Part shown: one piece after another, positions 13,901-32,777 of the stretch
Numbering within the stretch: position 1 is the stretch's first letter
Layout of the letters: each line of letters opens with the position of its first letter
Origin: Bimastos eiseni
Lineage: Eukaryota > Annelida > Clitellata > Crassiclitellata > Lumbricidae
Direction of reading: 5' to 3'
Length of the DNA stretch: 64,000 nucleotides
Assembly (NCBI GenBank): GCA_959347315.1
Contig: OY365810.1
Span: forward strand, 28,944,924 to 29,008,923
Program-made: the position numbers and the translations under genes
Notes under the pieces: generated by a model
What the model saw: only the letters and a program-made list of their open reading frames with translations
What the model was told of the DNA's origin: nothing
Databases searched by the model: none

Positions 13901-16067
13901 CTTTATCATACTGCAACACCAAATTTCAAACACTGTCCTTCTTGACAAAGGCAACATCAGAAACAGTTTTGTGCTAGATACAAGTGCGATTTTGATAATA
14001 CATTAACCATTGTGTTAAAAAATCCTGTCTGACTTCTCGTCCAAGAGGGATTAATTCAAACCAGAAGGAGATAAACATCAAGTTAGAAAAACATAAGTTA
14101 TTTTCAAAGAACAGCAACACAACTGCTGAAATATTCAGACATAATTTCATCCAGTCTGCACTCAGCAGAAGTACAAGTCTCTGAAAACGAAAGCTGTCAT
14201 CAATTTTTAAAGATTGATCCCACTCACATTTGAAATTAAAAGAAAACATACATTCTAAGTTTCTAATGCCACTGTTTACCTCTTAAACTGTTCGATTATC
14301 TTGTGCGTTTTAATTGACTCTGTATTTGGACGTGACATCGCCAAGATATTTTTGGTCACCCTAAAATTTTAAACAGACAATTCAGCAATTGTAAAGTAAT
14401 TAAATTGAGCACTTATATAGCACCTCTTCTAGGTATCCCTTCAGAGACATTCTCTGCGCAAGCCTCTGCGATGCAAAATGTGGTCATCATGAATGACTAT
14501 ATTACATCAATTAGCAAAACAATGCACAGTAAGCTGAAATAGTCACTAGTGGTGGGCCCACTTACACATATAGAACTAACCAATGGATTCCTGCCAACAG
14601 CCGACAGATGGCATGAAAGTTCAGAGTCTTTGACTAAGTGGTGTTGATAAAGCAGAGCAATGACAAACAACCATCTGCATACACAATGATGCTACCGAAG
14701 ATGACACACGTCCGGCTATGGTGGCACACTTAAAACTTCCTTCATAACCATCAAAATACTACTAAAGATAATTGGGGTTTCAGTTAGTGGGATTTCCACC
14801 ATTTTGGGTCACCCTCTGTGTTCCATTATTGAACAAGATTGCTACCTTAAAATTAATTTAGAGACAGGCTAATATAATGATAAGTATCCCAATAACTTGC
14901 ATATATGCTTGAAATACTAATGTGCGTATTAGGCTAAATCTAATACATAATTTTATTTTTATTTTTTAGTATTCTGCCTTAAGCTAAGCATCGATGATAC
15001 TTGTAAATTTATGACTAGTTCTTCCCTGTGTGCTTGTTTTAAATGGACCAACACAGAATATCTGTCTGTTTGTCTGTCTGTCTATCCATCTATCTGTCTA
15101 TCTATCTGATATACTGACAAGTACTCAACAATGACCATTCTATCTAGAGTTTCTCAGAAGAAGCATAAACTTTTACTATGCACACAGTTATGCATACGGA
15201 TGCCACCTACCAGCTGGAGTAGATTCCTTCGATTGCCTGGAGTTCTGTCTTCCAGCGGAGCGCACTTTCATATTTGCAATGTCTTCCTCCACAGAACATG
15301 GAACACAGATTTGCCTCTGGAATATTCCGCCGGACAGACTCAGCTAGAACTCCAAATTGAGCATTTGCTACTGTAGCTAGAACAGAACATTAAATTTTGC
15401 AGAACTCATATTGACATTTCATTTACACATGCATCTTATAATTCCTGCAATAAATGATAGTAATATTTATTACCTCTTTGACTATTTAGCTATCAATAGC
15501 TTGTTCTGCAATGATTTATCCACTCTACTACAAGAATAATATATTGCCATTCAAGATTGCTCTGCAATCTTCTCATAAACATAAATTGTACATTCATCTC
15601 TTGCATACGTATCAGAGCAAATGAGTGAATGCAGAATCCAAGCATGCACAACTGAGCTAGTGAGTAAGTGAATGAATGAGTGAGTTAATGAATGAGTGAG
15701 TGAGTAAGTGAATGAGTGACTGAGTAAGTGAATGAATGAGTGAGTAAGTGAATGAATGAGTAAGTGAATGAATGAGTAAGTGAATGAATGAGTGAGTAAG
15801 TGAATGAATGAGTGAGTAAGGGAATGAATTAGTGAGTAAGTGAATGAATTAGTGAGTAAGTGAATGAGTGAGTGAGTGAATGAGTGAGTGAGAGTATGTG
15901 AATGAGCCATAGTTAGTGAGAGTAAGCCAGTGACTCAATCAGTCAGTGAATTAGTCAGTAGGTAAGGCATTAATTGTCTGGTGGTTGGTGTCAATTCAGT
16001 CGCCATTGTATAGACAAAAAGTACCATTTTTGTTGTTCAAATCATGAAGGTCTTCTTCTTTATCCAT
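1638..16067 (-). CDS. PTPDC1: Protein tyrosine phosphatase domain-containing protein 1 orthologue (11-exon model)
   Basis: Exons in order of transcription: 16067-16025 (tentative), 15376-15211, 14360-14280, 12468-12353, 12046-11918, 10434-10347, 9363-9274, 8693-8594, 7926-7312, 3503-3420 and 1928-1638. All joins keep frame, giving 600 residues and a TGA stop. The catalytic loop HCHAGLGRTG spans exons 5-6, with nucleophile Cys174 and Arg180 of HCX5R. WKDYG upstream holds the likely general-acid Asp. From memory, the segments CSMFCGGRHCKYE, IINLQTPGEH, the R-PGSIQT stretch and LHGWDSRRLRHLPK all have close counterparts in vertebrate PTPDC1. The region after residue 290 is Ser-rich and poorly conserved; the C-terminus (EPILSAQDLP...LEKG) returns to family sequence. 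It is a CDC14-like phosphatase, linked in vertebrates to cilia and centrosomes. It is shorter than the human protein as I recall it, mostly in the variable middle. Confidence 0.9.
1936..2102. repeat. 24-bp minisatellite, about 7 units
   Basis: Unit ccaaacacaaagccagttta+ttgt repeats every 24 bases with point differences (aa/gc, tatcgt/tattat); the last unit is the most diverged. It abuts the acceptor of the PTPDC1 terminal exon. Because 24 is a multiple of 3 it is open in several frames on both strands, but these frames are not genes. Confidence 0.95.
2998..3113. repeat. Dispersed repeat, copy 1 (shared with 13345-13470)
   Basis: The stretch with actattcggttcttaccc, gatccggcaaatagtgca, ccaaatactcgg and ctactcggttatgccctaat matches 13345-13470 closely over about 100 bases. 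The shared end (ttatgcccta) could be a transposon terminus, but I could not identify the opposite end or a target duplication. Confidence 0.75.
3420..3503 (-). CDS. PTPDC1: PTPDC1 exon 10
   Basis: 28-codon phase-0 exon between a tttcag acceptor and a GTAAAT donor, reading EPILSAQDLPIMLKYTSDPL then RGMAELEK. It fits exactly between exons 9 and 11 and matches the conserved C-terminal EPV..KDV..L....DPL....LEK pattern of PTPDC1 as I recall it. Confidence 0.85.
4540..5745 (-). mobile_element. LINE fragment (non-LTR reverse transcriptase, 5'-truncated, decayed)
   Basis: On the minus strand, conceptual frames show reverse-transcriptase landmarks in order: IDIAKAFDTVDHKPLLLKL, GVPQGYILGPLLFILFINDL, and a frameshift before the expected ADDT motif. 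These are followed by AKFLGTQVDQFLSWKEHV and the thumb-like IISRVAYLLPTNILRNLY, then a C-terminal tail ending near 4540. Stops and frameshifts make it non-functional. The motif set points to the Jockey/CR1-like non-LTR group; the exact clade cannot be told by eye. It lies in the PTPDC1 intron between exons 9 and 10, same strand as the gene. Confidence 0.88.
5881..6836. repeat. 43-bp minisatellite with a ~318-bp higher-order duplication
   Basis: Unit of 43 bases containing gtagttactgcccattacat, gagctagtccttcac and tgtgtact repeats across nearly 1 kb with alternating variants (ttcatt/cccatt/ctcatt). A distinctive variant (gagcttgtttttgtagtact...) occurs at about 6264 and again about 318 bases later, so a block of several units was duplicated as a whole. 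It sits in the same PTPDC1 intron as the LINE fragment. Confidence 0.95.
6842..7078 (-). mobile_element. Possible LINE 3'-end remnant
   Basis: The minus-strand frame contains IHEIQSFTRQCNCVFTLPLL then KLRCALTTIQ, resembling the H.Y.TR....F.LP.....C..S I pattern near the C-terminus of many non-LTR polymerases. No other motif supports it, so this is weak. Confidence 0.3.
7259..7290. repeat. (ATGA)n microsatellite
   Basis: Short run of tgaatgaatggatgaatgaa-type tetranucleotide repeats just inside the intron following PTPDC1 exon 9. Confidence 0.8.
7312..7926 (-). CDS. PTPDC1: PTPDC1 exon 9, long Ser-rich variable exon
   Basis: The exon starts after a clean cttcag acceptor with IIVVCCEAILDVAKRS, which continues the conserved phosphatase C-flank. 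It then runs through a low-complexity Ser/Thr/Glu-rich region and ends with MWEWMDHLQ before a GTTAGT donor. It is 205 codons, phase 0 at both ends. The Trp-rich end joins directly to EPILSAQDLP in the next exon, about 3.8 kb away. Confidence 0.88.
12586..13623. mobile_element. Non-autonomous hAT-type element with 8-bp target duplication
   Basis: The left end CAGCATTTCCCAAACTGTG and the right end (minus strand CAGCATTCCTCAATC) are imperfect terminal inverted repeats of the CAG...TTCCCAA type typical of Charlie-like hAT elements. Flanking 8-mers are gtctagtg (12578-12585) and gtctaatg (13624-13631), one mismatch. The 1,038-bp interior has no transposase frame. It lies within the PTPDC1 intron between exons 3 and 4 and contains a copy of the dispersed repeat seen at 2998-3113. 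Confidence 0.85.
13345..13470. repeat. Dispersed repeat, copy 2 (shared with 2998-3113)
   Basis: Shares ctactattcggtttgtaccc, gatccagcaaatagttca and ctactcggttatgccctag with the copy at 3 kb. It is inside the hAT-type element at 12586-13623, so it may be a nested insertion or part of that element's body. Confidence 0.7.
15060..15110. repeat. (TCTG/TCTA)n microsatellite
   Basis: Run of tctgtctgtttgtctgtctg followed by tctatccatctatctgtcta; a simple compound tetranucleotide repeat in a PTPDC1 intron. Confidence 0.85.
15656..15905. repeat. Degenerate (GTGA/ATGA)n tetranucleotide array
   Basis: About 250 bases of interleaved gtgagtaa, gtgaatga and atgagtga tetramers. It gives a long low-complexity frame on the minus strand (Ser-His-Leu-Thr-Phe rich) that is not a gene. 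If the tentative first exon is right, the array lies in PTPDC1 intron 1. Confidence 0.92.
16025..16067 (-). CDS. PTPDC1: Tentative first coding exon of PTPDC1
   Basis: ATG opens a 14-codon acidic peptide (MDKEEDLHDLNNKN) followed by G|GTACTT, a usable donor. The single leftover base joins in phase to the exon at 15376-15211, creating Ala15. Sequence conservation cannot help here because the N-terminus varies in this family, so phase and position are the only support. A different upstream exon is possible. Confidence 0.4.
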
Positions 16068-16519
16068 GACAAACAGTCCTACAAAAACCAATGCATAGAA
16101 TGGAAATGCATAGAGAAAGAAACGCTAACATGGGCGCATACATATATGTACTAATGGCGACAAAGTCTGAGTGTGCACGGGGGCAATTCCCTCGCATTAT
16201 GGTTCCAGAAGCACTCCCATAATTAAAGATGAGAATAAAAGCTGCAAAACGAATTTTTATTGGATCTTTGAATGCTTGTTTAATTAGCTAGGATAGACAA
16301 CAAACCAAAAACTTTTAAATAATGAAATGTATGATATTGGTGTGGTTTGGTTGAAATAAGGATGTGAAATCACACAATGGTCAAAGGAATGCTTAAACTG
16401 TCCATTTGAACTTTTAATCAGAGTTGACCATAATAAGGTTAAACCATTTGGGATATATACTAGTCTAATTTATAAAGTATCAAACTCTGCTGAAACTCCA
16501 TAACACATGAACGATTGAG

Positions 16520-16715
16520 GCTTACTCATTGTCCCATTTGCCCACAAAACTACTAAGCAAAATCGTGCCTTCTCAGTGGTTGGCCTCTCGCTCTGGAACA
16601 CACTCCTGTTGGCATTGCGCTTGTCACCAAGGGTCCACTCAGACTCTTTATACTTGTCTTAAAACTGTTCTTCTTAACTGTGTCCCGGGGTCAAAAGCGC
16701 TCCTGAGTAGTAGAA
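16520..16715 (+). mobile_element. LINE 3'-end fragment
   Basis: The plus-strand frame contains AFSVVGLSLWNTLLLALRL, then after a frameshift LKTVLLN. This is the familiar C-terminal tail of CR1/Jockey-like polymerases (F.V.gP.LWNsLP..LR.....F...LKt.LF). It ends close to a gcgctcctgag tail. It is a decayed fragment only. Confidence 0.65.
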
Positions 16716-18132
16716 AATCTTCGCAATGAATGAAATCTTCGTAATGAACATGAAGCTAAAGGCCTCTTTTCGCTTAACTGGAGAATTTTCCTATTACAAA
16801 TATCATCCAAAATTTACAGGTGGTAGTTATGTTGTCCAGTTTTTATTTAGAAAGTTGGGAGAAATACACGAAATCACATTCATAACCCCTGCGTGCAAAT
16901 GCACAATCGGTAACACAGCATTTTAGGCGCTCAAATTATTTTGTATTGTTCAACTGAATTTTTTATTACTGCACAATTTTCAGTGTCATTAGAAATGTTT
17001 AAATTGCTAAAAGGCTTATAAAAGTAGAAGCAAGAATGCTCCCGCTTTAATTGGAGCATATTGATGAGAAAAATTTGCTTGAAAATAATTTGAGCACTTA
17101 AAATGAAAGATTACCCCCACAATCTATGACCGACTTATCTGCTTACTAAGGATACATATCTGCTAGTAGAGATTTTTAAAAGGTTCCTTTAGTAGCCCTA
17201 CCGTAAGGTTAAAAGTGGCGAAGCCGATATTTTATTCAAACGGAACCATTTGGATGTTTTCCATCCTATCATGTCAGATTTTGATCAAACTGAGCTTGAA
17301 CATAACTTCTACAGCCGTATGTTGTTGTCGTTACGGACAAAAATAAAATAACATCGTTGGGTTCACTTTCAGTCGCTAGGTGGCGCCACATAAAACAAAA
17401 TATGACAGAAAAGACTGAGATTTGGTATCCAATGTGGCTTAAGGAAGCGTCATCTGGCGACTATCACGAGAAACCCATGAACCGGAAAGCAAGCGCCTCT
17501 TGTTACTAAGCGACAACCAAAGAATATTAATTTATAAGATCCTAGCTGCGTAATTACAATCTCTAAACTTCTAAAGCACCACCCGTAAGCTAAACGCAGG
17601 TCACCCGCTCAATGATCAAGAGATGGGTGTGCAGCCAATGACTTCTTAGATATAACTTGTGCACCTATAGCAACGAAAACAATCAATGTTCTCGGTCATC
17701 TCTTGTTTATCGTATAATATACGAATAATACAACTGAAATATCCTCTTTTTTCCCTATCTACGGACAGATGTGGTGCTGCCGTACTGCTGATCATTTATT
17801 TGATATTAGGAGAGTATTCAATCTCTATATAACCTTCTTGACTCCTGGACGTCATCTAATCACCTCTCTTAAATTGCTTCTAAAACTCAGCATATCTGGT
17901 TTGGCAACATCAGCAACGTCATAAGCCTTGATTTCGTTGTGCTCTCTGAAAAGTTCTCATTGTTCTCTTTCTCCTCAAGTGTTCGTGGTTTGGGTGTTAT
18001 TCAGTATTATGCTATTCTTCTTAAATTCACAAATATTTGATTAGTACACCAATTTGCCACCATAAGGTTTCTCTTAGTCTTATATCCTTCCTTGGGCTTT
18101 CCACTCAAAACTGAAGTCTCACCTGCTCAACC
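16716..18132. other. Intergenic AT-rich sequence, no gene seen
   Basis: I find no convincing exon, RNA gene or repeat terminus here. It could contain untranslated 5' sequence of PTPDC1 if the tentative first exon is wrong or if transcription starts further upstream. Confidence 0.35.
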
Positions 18133-18449
18133 CAGGGCTGCAAACATGTTAGTTTTTTGGTTATTTGGTTTTTGACAACAAAAAACAAATATAAAAAAAC
18201 ATAACAATTTAAAAAAATATTTTGATTCCATTTACTAAAATTATTATTAAATTACTAATTGTGTGTTATTCAGTCCGAAATCAAGCCAAATTAATTACAA
18301 AAACGAGTTCAAGCTCAAGATCTTCTTCATGCTGTGTTTGATGCTATTTACAACAAAACAGTTGTGACGAAATCCAAAGGAAAACTAAAAACCCAAAAAA
18401 GCAAATAAAACTTTTGATTAAAAAAAAATCTTGGTTTTTTGCACCCCTG
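18133..18449. mobile_element. hAT-like MITE (copy of the family at 40961-41307)
   Basis: Ends CAGGGCTGCAAACATGTTAG and TTGGTTTTTTGCACCCCTG are inverted repeats. The interior is rich in A/T runs with ggttatttggtttttga. The 40961-41307 copy has the same ends in opposite orientation and an 8-bp target duplication. Here I could not see a clear duplication (gctcaacc versus agctgggg). It lies between PTPDC1 and ATE1. Confidence 0.75.
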
Positions 18450-19613
18450 AGCTGGGGGGGAAGGAGGGTGGCGCATATACAGCAAATTTAGCAGATAGTC
18501 TAGAGTAAAATGCCTTCCACTCTGAAATGCCCTAATGTTATGTAATATTCAATTGATATTTTCTTTTGTGAAATGTAACATAAATCTTGTAAATTTTTAA
18601 AACTATTCCAAATTTTAACCAGTTTACTTATTCATTAAAGTTAAAGTTGCTTCAAAGTCAAGGTTTTCTTTCTTGCTTTACGACTCTATGCAGCTGGTTC
18701 TACTAGACTTTGAGCACATCACTTAGTTCAGTTCTTGTTAATAAGCTGGTGCCCTACGATTAGCTTTCACTTGACGCTTTATAAATTAGGAGTTTACGAT
18801 TGAATTCAACGAATGAATGCTCTACAGGCCGCAGATGACTGCATCCCAGACGTATTTGGCATCAACGATCACTAGTTGGCAAGAAAGTAAGTCTACCAAT
18901 ACAAAACTTAAATATCATAAAATTAAACAACAGTTATGATGACATAACAAAGTCATAATATTAAAAACATCCAAGGAGATTTAGCGTTAAAAAGCAACAT
19001 CCTACAATCATGTGCAGCATAGTAATGTGCCCATAATCAGTTTGTTAAGCAAGATCATGTAACACCCTTTAAGGATTCTCAAAAGCACTGATATCTAATG
19101 TACCTAAACATTATGCAACTTGACATATATTGAAACAATTTACGAGTAAAGTGAATGAAATACACCCCTATAGTTGGATATATGCAATTCAATGATATTT
19201 AAAGCAATGTGGTGGCTTTGAGATTATTTCACTTCCGTCAGATACCAACATCTGAAGCCTTTCAAAATATCTAAATATAGAACTACTAAGGAACATGTAA
19301 GATCTTAACTAAAGATATTAATTTCACCAGAAAATGAAGAAACACCATCAGACAATTACTAATGCAGGTATTAGTTCTTTGTTGTTGCAGGGAAACAAGT
19401 GCCAGTATTATTGGGATATATTGCTGTAAGAGATCATGATGAGATTCAAGTGCTTTCTGAATTGAACCTACTTTCAAAAACGACCAGCAGGAAGACTTTT
19501 GCAGAAGATTAATCAGGAGGCTCAAGCATACAACATTAAAACACGGTGCAGCCAATGAAACCACTTTCGCAATGCACTCCAACCAGAAAATATAGTACAC
19601 ATTAATAATTATC

Positions 19614-19619
19614 TTTAAT
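19614..19619 (-). terminator. candidate polyadenylation signal (ATTAAA) for ATE1
   Basis: ATTAAA on the minus strand about 160 bases after the ATE1 stop codon, with another at about 19626-19631 closer to the stop. It is plausible by distance only. Confidence 0.3.
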
Positions 19620-19780
19620 CTTTTGTTTAATCAACTAAAATGTAGTTCAATACTGAGAATTCATTTTCATTCTGTGGCAAAATCAAGATATTTATGTTAA
19701 TTGTTGTAGACCCATGTGCACACAAATCTCGTTGAATCTCTTTCTCTCTGTCTCACATGTAGTACAATTTCATGGAGATG

Positions 19781-27954
<8,174 letters not shown>

Positions 27955-28029
27955 TCCACGAATGGAAAAACAAGAATTAAAAACCAGTAATAAAATAAGT
28001 ACAAAAGAACAACAATACAATTTTATTTT

Positions 28030-28680
28030 ATCATATACTTCCTAAAGCGAAGCAGTCCAACAAAATTGCGAGTTGCAGATACGTTGAGCAAGCCGCTTAC
28101 GTCTATTAATAGTAACAATTAGTAGAGATCATTGGATACCTCGTTGTTGGATGAGAGTCCCTTACTAACAGAAGTTTAGCGCTATAAAATCAAGAATAGA
28201 TCGGAAAGTTAATGTAGTATTGATTTGTTCAGTAACATTACTTTAGTATAGCCTCGTAATATTATGAGCTAATTATCGTCAAAAGAGTTGAAAATAGTAC
28301 TCCTTTGCGAGCGTGTAGTATGAGTCTGGTATATATTCTACTGCATTGGCCTAAATTTACCCGTTCAGTGCCTGATCCATAATTATAATCATCATCATCG
28401 TCATCATCTTGTTATGTAATATGGGCCTAATTAGTCATATTTAATCCAAGACTCTCGAGTTATTCAAAGTTAGACTATTTCTTAAATGTTTTCGTAATAA
28501 TTTTAAGTTGAAAACACAGATAGCCAATCGCTTAATTACTTCGAATGCATGGTGAGTGTCGGACTAGAATTAAACAATTTATATAGGCTTTCATGTATCT
28601 ACACAGCATTCTGCAATCGCGAATGTAATTGACTCTTTTCGTATACTGGAATAATTGGATCTATTATCGACCAGGACCAA
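28030..28680. other. Region upstream of ATE1, no gene seen
   Basis: AT-rich, no long open frame. It presumably holds the ATE1 promoter and 5' untranslated region, but I see no distinctive TATA box or other core promoter element to point to. Confidence 0.3.
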
Positions 28681-28736
28681 AAGTGAGAGACGACGATCTC
28701 GTTTGAGAGGTGGGACACCCAATGAGAGCTATAGGA

Positions 28737-29035
28737 CAGGGATGTGGTCTCGAGCCCGCGGTCTTGGTCTCGAGACGGTCTCGAGACCGGAAAACTGCGG
28801 TCTTGGTCTTGGTCTCGAATGCATCGGACTTGGTCTTGGTCTCGGACCATCGGTCTTGGTCTTGGTCTCGACTGCGTCGGTCTTGGTCTTGGTCTTAAAG
28901 AAACGGTCTTGGGATTGGTCTCCGTCCTAAATTATCGTTCTTGGTCATTTTGTCGTATAAGAGCAATTTCTTTTATATTTGTCGATTATTTTCGAGACAT
29001 CGGATGTTTAAGACCTACGCGCTTGTTATCGATGA

Positions 29036-29107
<72 letters not shown>

Positions 29108-29617
29108 CTATGGGCAAAAAATGCATTTGCAACGAAACCAGCCATTTCAAAATTTCAAATGTCAAGGTTTTGGAACAGTCTATAGTAATTATGTTGTCGG
29201 CCACGTGTAACCACTGTTAACTTACAATTCCGAGTGCAAGTAGGCCTTACACCATTCAAACGGAACGCTAATCTACTTGTTCAGATGTCTTATTTAGAAC
29301 CTATCGTGTACTGTAAGTAATTTATAGTGTGATATTCTCAGACCGAAGCCAAGGGCCGAACCCGCAAGAGATCAGGCTGGCCGTTAACTCTGTTTTCTGG
29401 ACCGTTATTAAGATTAGTATCTTTCAACAATAAAATTAATATTTTAAGCGTGTTATTTCGTTTTAGCGTCTTAATAAATTGAATTGTTTATAAAAAAAAG
29501 AGTATCGGTCTCGGTCTTGGTCTTGGTCTCGGACCACCCGGTCTTGGTCTTGGTCTTGGTCTCGGACCACCCGGTCTTGGTCTTGGTCTCGAGGTTTTGG
29601 TATCGTGCCCAACACTG
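28737..29617. mobile_element. hAT-like element with CGGTCTTGGTCT-rich subterminal repeats, inserted in a MITE
   Basis: Ends CAGGGATGTGGTCTCGAG and, on the other strand, CAGTGTTGGGCACGATACC; both subterminal zones carry tandem ggtcttggtcttggtctcg hexamer/dodecamer arrays. Flanking 8-mers are ctatagga and ctatgggg (two mismatches). The interior has a (TA)n tract and no transposase. Confidence 0.72.
29039..29106. repeat. (TA)n microsatellite
   Basis: Uninterrupted TA dinucleotide run of about 34 units inside the nested hAT-like element. Confidence 0.97.
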
Positions 29618-29960
29618 CTATGGGGTGAGAAGTGTTTGGGACAAACGTATAACGTGTCCCATCTCTGTAAAAGGTGAGGGGGACTTATCCCCTCGACCTT
29701 CCGGAGGCGGCGATCCCGGCCGGGATCGCCTCCTCTGATATCGGCGTATTATTGGTTATACTTATGAGATATACAAGGATTGGAGGTATCAAAAAATACG
29801 ATGAAGCAAGAATACAATTATAATAAGTGCAAATAATACACTAATAACACTTGGCAATCTTAGCTATTACGTTTTCAAAAATGTAGCTTACGGGGTAAAT
29901 CAACGGATATATATATAGTTTTAAAAGATATAACTAGCCAAAAATTGGCATACTTTACAC

Positions 29961-30080
29961 TAGGGGGAATTGTCTGGGGGCAAATGTCCGACCCAAAAGG
30001 GGAGGGGGCAATTGTCCGGGGGCAATTGTCCGGGGGGGGGGGGGGACAAACGTCCGGGGTGGCAAGTGTCCGTTCCCCAA
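29961..30080. repeat. G-rich tandem repeat (GGGGGCAATTGTCC-like)
   Basis: Several copies of ggggg(c/a)aa(t/c)tgtcc or ggacaaacgtcc-like units, with one run of about 14 consecutive G. It lies just 5' of the hAT element at 30215. Confidence 0.85.
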
Positions 30081-30214
30081 GCCTAGGCTATATGCAAGTT
30101 TTGATTTTCTCTGCTCTTTAAAGCTTTTGGCGGCCAGGCTGTATACATGACCTACAATTACATGTAGATTAAAATAAATTGTTTTTATATTAAAAAACCT
30201 AGAGCACTTCAACT

Positions 30215-31504
30215 CAGTGGCGTAGCTACGGGGGGCGAGGGGGGCGAACCGCCCCAGGCGGCACTTGTCCTAGGGGCGGCACTTTCTGCAAAAAACTAAA
30301 TAAAAATTTTTATTTGTAAAGTTGGATTCTACAAGATTCTTTTTGCCCTTGTCTAAACCTGGTACAATCCTTTTTAGGTTTTTCTTGACTGAAGACTAAC
30401 ACATTGGCCTACGATATACAGAAATACATGTACCATCGAAATGATCGAATGGCACCTATAATGTTTATAGACATCAGAGCAGTCCTCGGGTAATTTGGCG
30501 CCCTAGGCAGTCATCTATATAAGAGCACCCCATGCCTGTAGCATAGGCAGTAAGATGTGAGAAAATATTGGGTCAGTCACACACTGCACGGGGCACATAA
30601 AAAATGTTTTGTCGTAATATATAGATTATTCTGGCAAACGAAAATTAATAGGGAAAGAGCGGGATAGTCACTGAGGTGCTAAGAGATTGAATATCGTTGT
30701 TGGAATTGGAATTAGTCAAAAACTAGTTTTTAATTAAAAAAATTACAAATTTCTTTTTGTATCATCAAAAAATTTATTCCTGAAACTTTACATTATTATC
30801 CTTAAAATTCTGCGCCCCTAAAATTTGGCGCTCCTAAAGTTTGGCGCCTTGGGCTACTTCTTATGTCGCTTATGCCAGGAACCGACCCTGATAGACATGG
30901 CTCAAAAAGAATTTAGACATTATACCCATGTTGTTTAACATTTTATTGGGAATGAAAGTATAAAACTATACCGCATCCGTAATCTGTATGATAATTTACC
31001 AGTAACTAGTCTATTCTAATAACCGTACTTTACTATAGTCCTATCATGATTAATTGATATTATTTAGGACTTTCTTTTAAATATATAGAGAGAAAGAATA
31101 ACATATTACAGCTTCATTTTAATTTTATGTGAACTTTATAGCTTGCAAGTCGTTTAGTAACTTTATTGTGGGACATGGCTTTTTTGTTTGCTTTATACAT
31201 TTTTTGTCTCTTAATTAATACTATCTGATTAGCTTTTCTTATTCTTATCTCAAATGATAACGCATTTTAATTTGTATAACAGTTTTAATTTTGACAGTGC
31301 AATCTGTTACTAACATTACTGTATAATGAATTGAATACTAAATAGAATAATCATAATGTATATAATGAAAACACTCAAAACAAGCGTCTTATGCCTATCT
31401 TGTGCATATCCCGGGATATCCACAAGAATAAAGGGATGGAAATAATAGACGGGCGGCATTTTGTGCCTTCGCCCCAGGCGGCAGTTTGCCTCGCTACGCC
31501 ACTG
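30215..31504. mobile_element. Non-autonomous hAT element, 1.29 kb, 8-bp target duplication
   Basis: Terminal inverted repeats CAGTGGCGTAGCTACGGGGG and ...TCGCTACGCCACTG, with further subterminal symmetry (cgccccaggcggcac / cgccccaggcggcag). Flanks are cttcaact (30207-30214) and cctcaact (31505-31512), one mismatch. The interior is AT-rich with no transposase. The CAGTGGCGTAGC end is one I associate with many animal hAT families. Confidence 0.9.
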
Positions 31505-31599
31505 CCTCAACTGCTCAACACCTCCTGTTTCGCAGCCCAAAGGCACCGGATATAGCAGCGGTCGTCAGGCAGTGTCTCGTTGATAGTAGTTCAAGTAGT

Positions 31600-31890
31600 C
31601 TCTATTGCCCGGTTTGTGATACATCCTACCTCATAAGGGCTGTCCGTTCCTGGGATAGGGGAAGCCACTGGTCCCACGAGCTGGATCCTCGATTAAGCAG
31701 CACCGAGCCTTCTCGGTTGTGGGCCCCTCGATTAGGAATAGACTTCCGCTAGCGCTGCGCATACTCCCTAGGAACCGTCTGCCAGCCTTCTATCGTATCC
31801 TCAAATCATTTTTTGTTGGCCGCAGCCTGGCTGAAAGCGCCTCTGAGTAGGTTTCTTGAAGGGGCGCTATATAAATTTTCGACATAAATG
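31600..31890 (+). mobile_element. LINE 3'-end fragment with a GCGCTATATAAAT tail
   Basis: The frame reads FSVVGPSIRNRLPLALRILP, then RNRLPAFYRILKSFFVG, a typical non-LTR polymerase C-terminus, followed by a stop. It ends in ggggcgctatataaattttc and an (ATGA)-like tail, as expected for the 3' end of such elements. Everything 5' is missing. Confidence 0.8.
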
Positions 31891-31999
31891 AATGAATATC
31901 GGCCCAGTTATAACGCTCAATGGTTAGGTCTAGGCTTCAGGCCTGATTTCTTTGGTGTCGCTGCTTAAGATCTAGTTAGCCTTTAATTAGGCCTTTTTG

Positions 32000-32770
32000 T
32001 GCTACTTATATGGTTCTTGCGTGATAAGAGTTACCGTGTTAGTCACAGTTTTCGTTAGCAGAAACTCCACTATACATCGGACAGTATAGGCCTACCATGC
32101 GGTAGGGTATAAAGACGAACCAATTAATGGGAACAGACAATGACCATGACTGTAGTTGTGGTCATAGGCCTATCCTTCTTAGGTACATGTAGTTCCAACT
32201 TAACCTAAATGAGTGCTGTCTACGAATGAATTTTGGTATAGTTATTTGGTGCGGATATTTGGTATAGGCTTAAGGATAGGCTATTGGTATAGATATTTGA
32301 TATGGTACTACTTTAAGTGTAAAGACCTATACGTGTGTATACATAGCGCATGAAAAATTGTAAATGTGGATATTTATATAGGCCTATAAAGGCCAATGCG
32401 TGCATAGGACCTACACAAATGCATAGGCCTATATCTCTGCATGCGTATAATCTACACACATACACACATAGGGGCCTACAACTGAAACTTACTTAAGGTA
32501 CATCCATACATTATACCTGCTTACATGATGATCGTATGATGCCAAACGCGTCTAAACACATCGTCCGTTCACTACAGTCAATTAATTAACTGTCCAGAAC
32601 AACAAACATGAAGCACAGTGATTGGAATTGCAAATTTAAAACTATCCCCGTGGATAATTAGTCTACTGTAGCATTAGCCTTTAGTTAATCAGGTCGAGAT
32701 CACCTATACAGTGGGCCAATTTTAGCGAAAGCTTACAGACCTTTGCACAATACACAATACATTACAACTC
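32000..32770. other. Non-coding stretch rich in AGGCCTA motifs
   Basis: No gene or element recognised. The palindromic TAGGCCTA / ATAGGCCTAT motif recurs many times (for example 32088, 32166, 32381, 32424). Confidence 0.5.
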
Positions 32771-32777
32771 GGCATTT

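Larger units (their letters stand above)
28685..29737. mobile_element. MITE of the GGCGGCGATCTCG family, split by a nested hAT-like insertion
   Basis: Left part (28685-28736: cgacgatctcgtttgagagg then tgggacac) and right part (29618-29737: gggacaaacgtataacgtgt ... ggcggcgatcccggccggga ... cctctg) together form one diverged copy of the element seen whole at 52085-52240 and 57181-57330. The two parts are separated by 881 bp of another element. No flanking duplication of the outer copy is seen. Confidence 0.75.

Noticed and set aside
13974..14249. 91-codon minus-strand frame as a PTPDC1 exon
   Set aside because: It falls in the intron just after exon 3 (14360-14280); the phase-consistent join skips it to 12468 and it has no family similarity.
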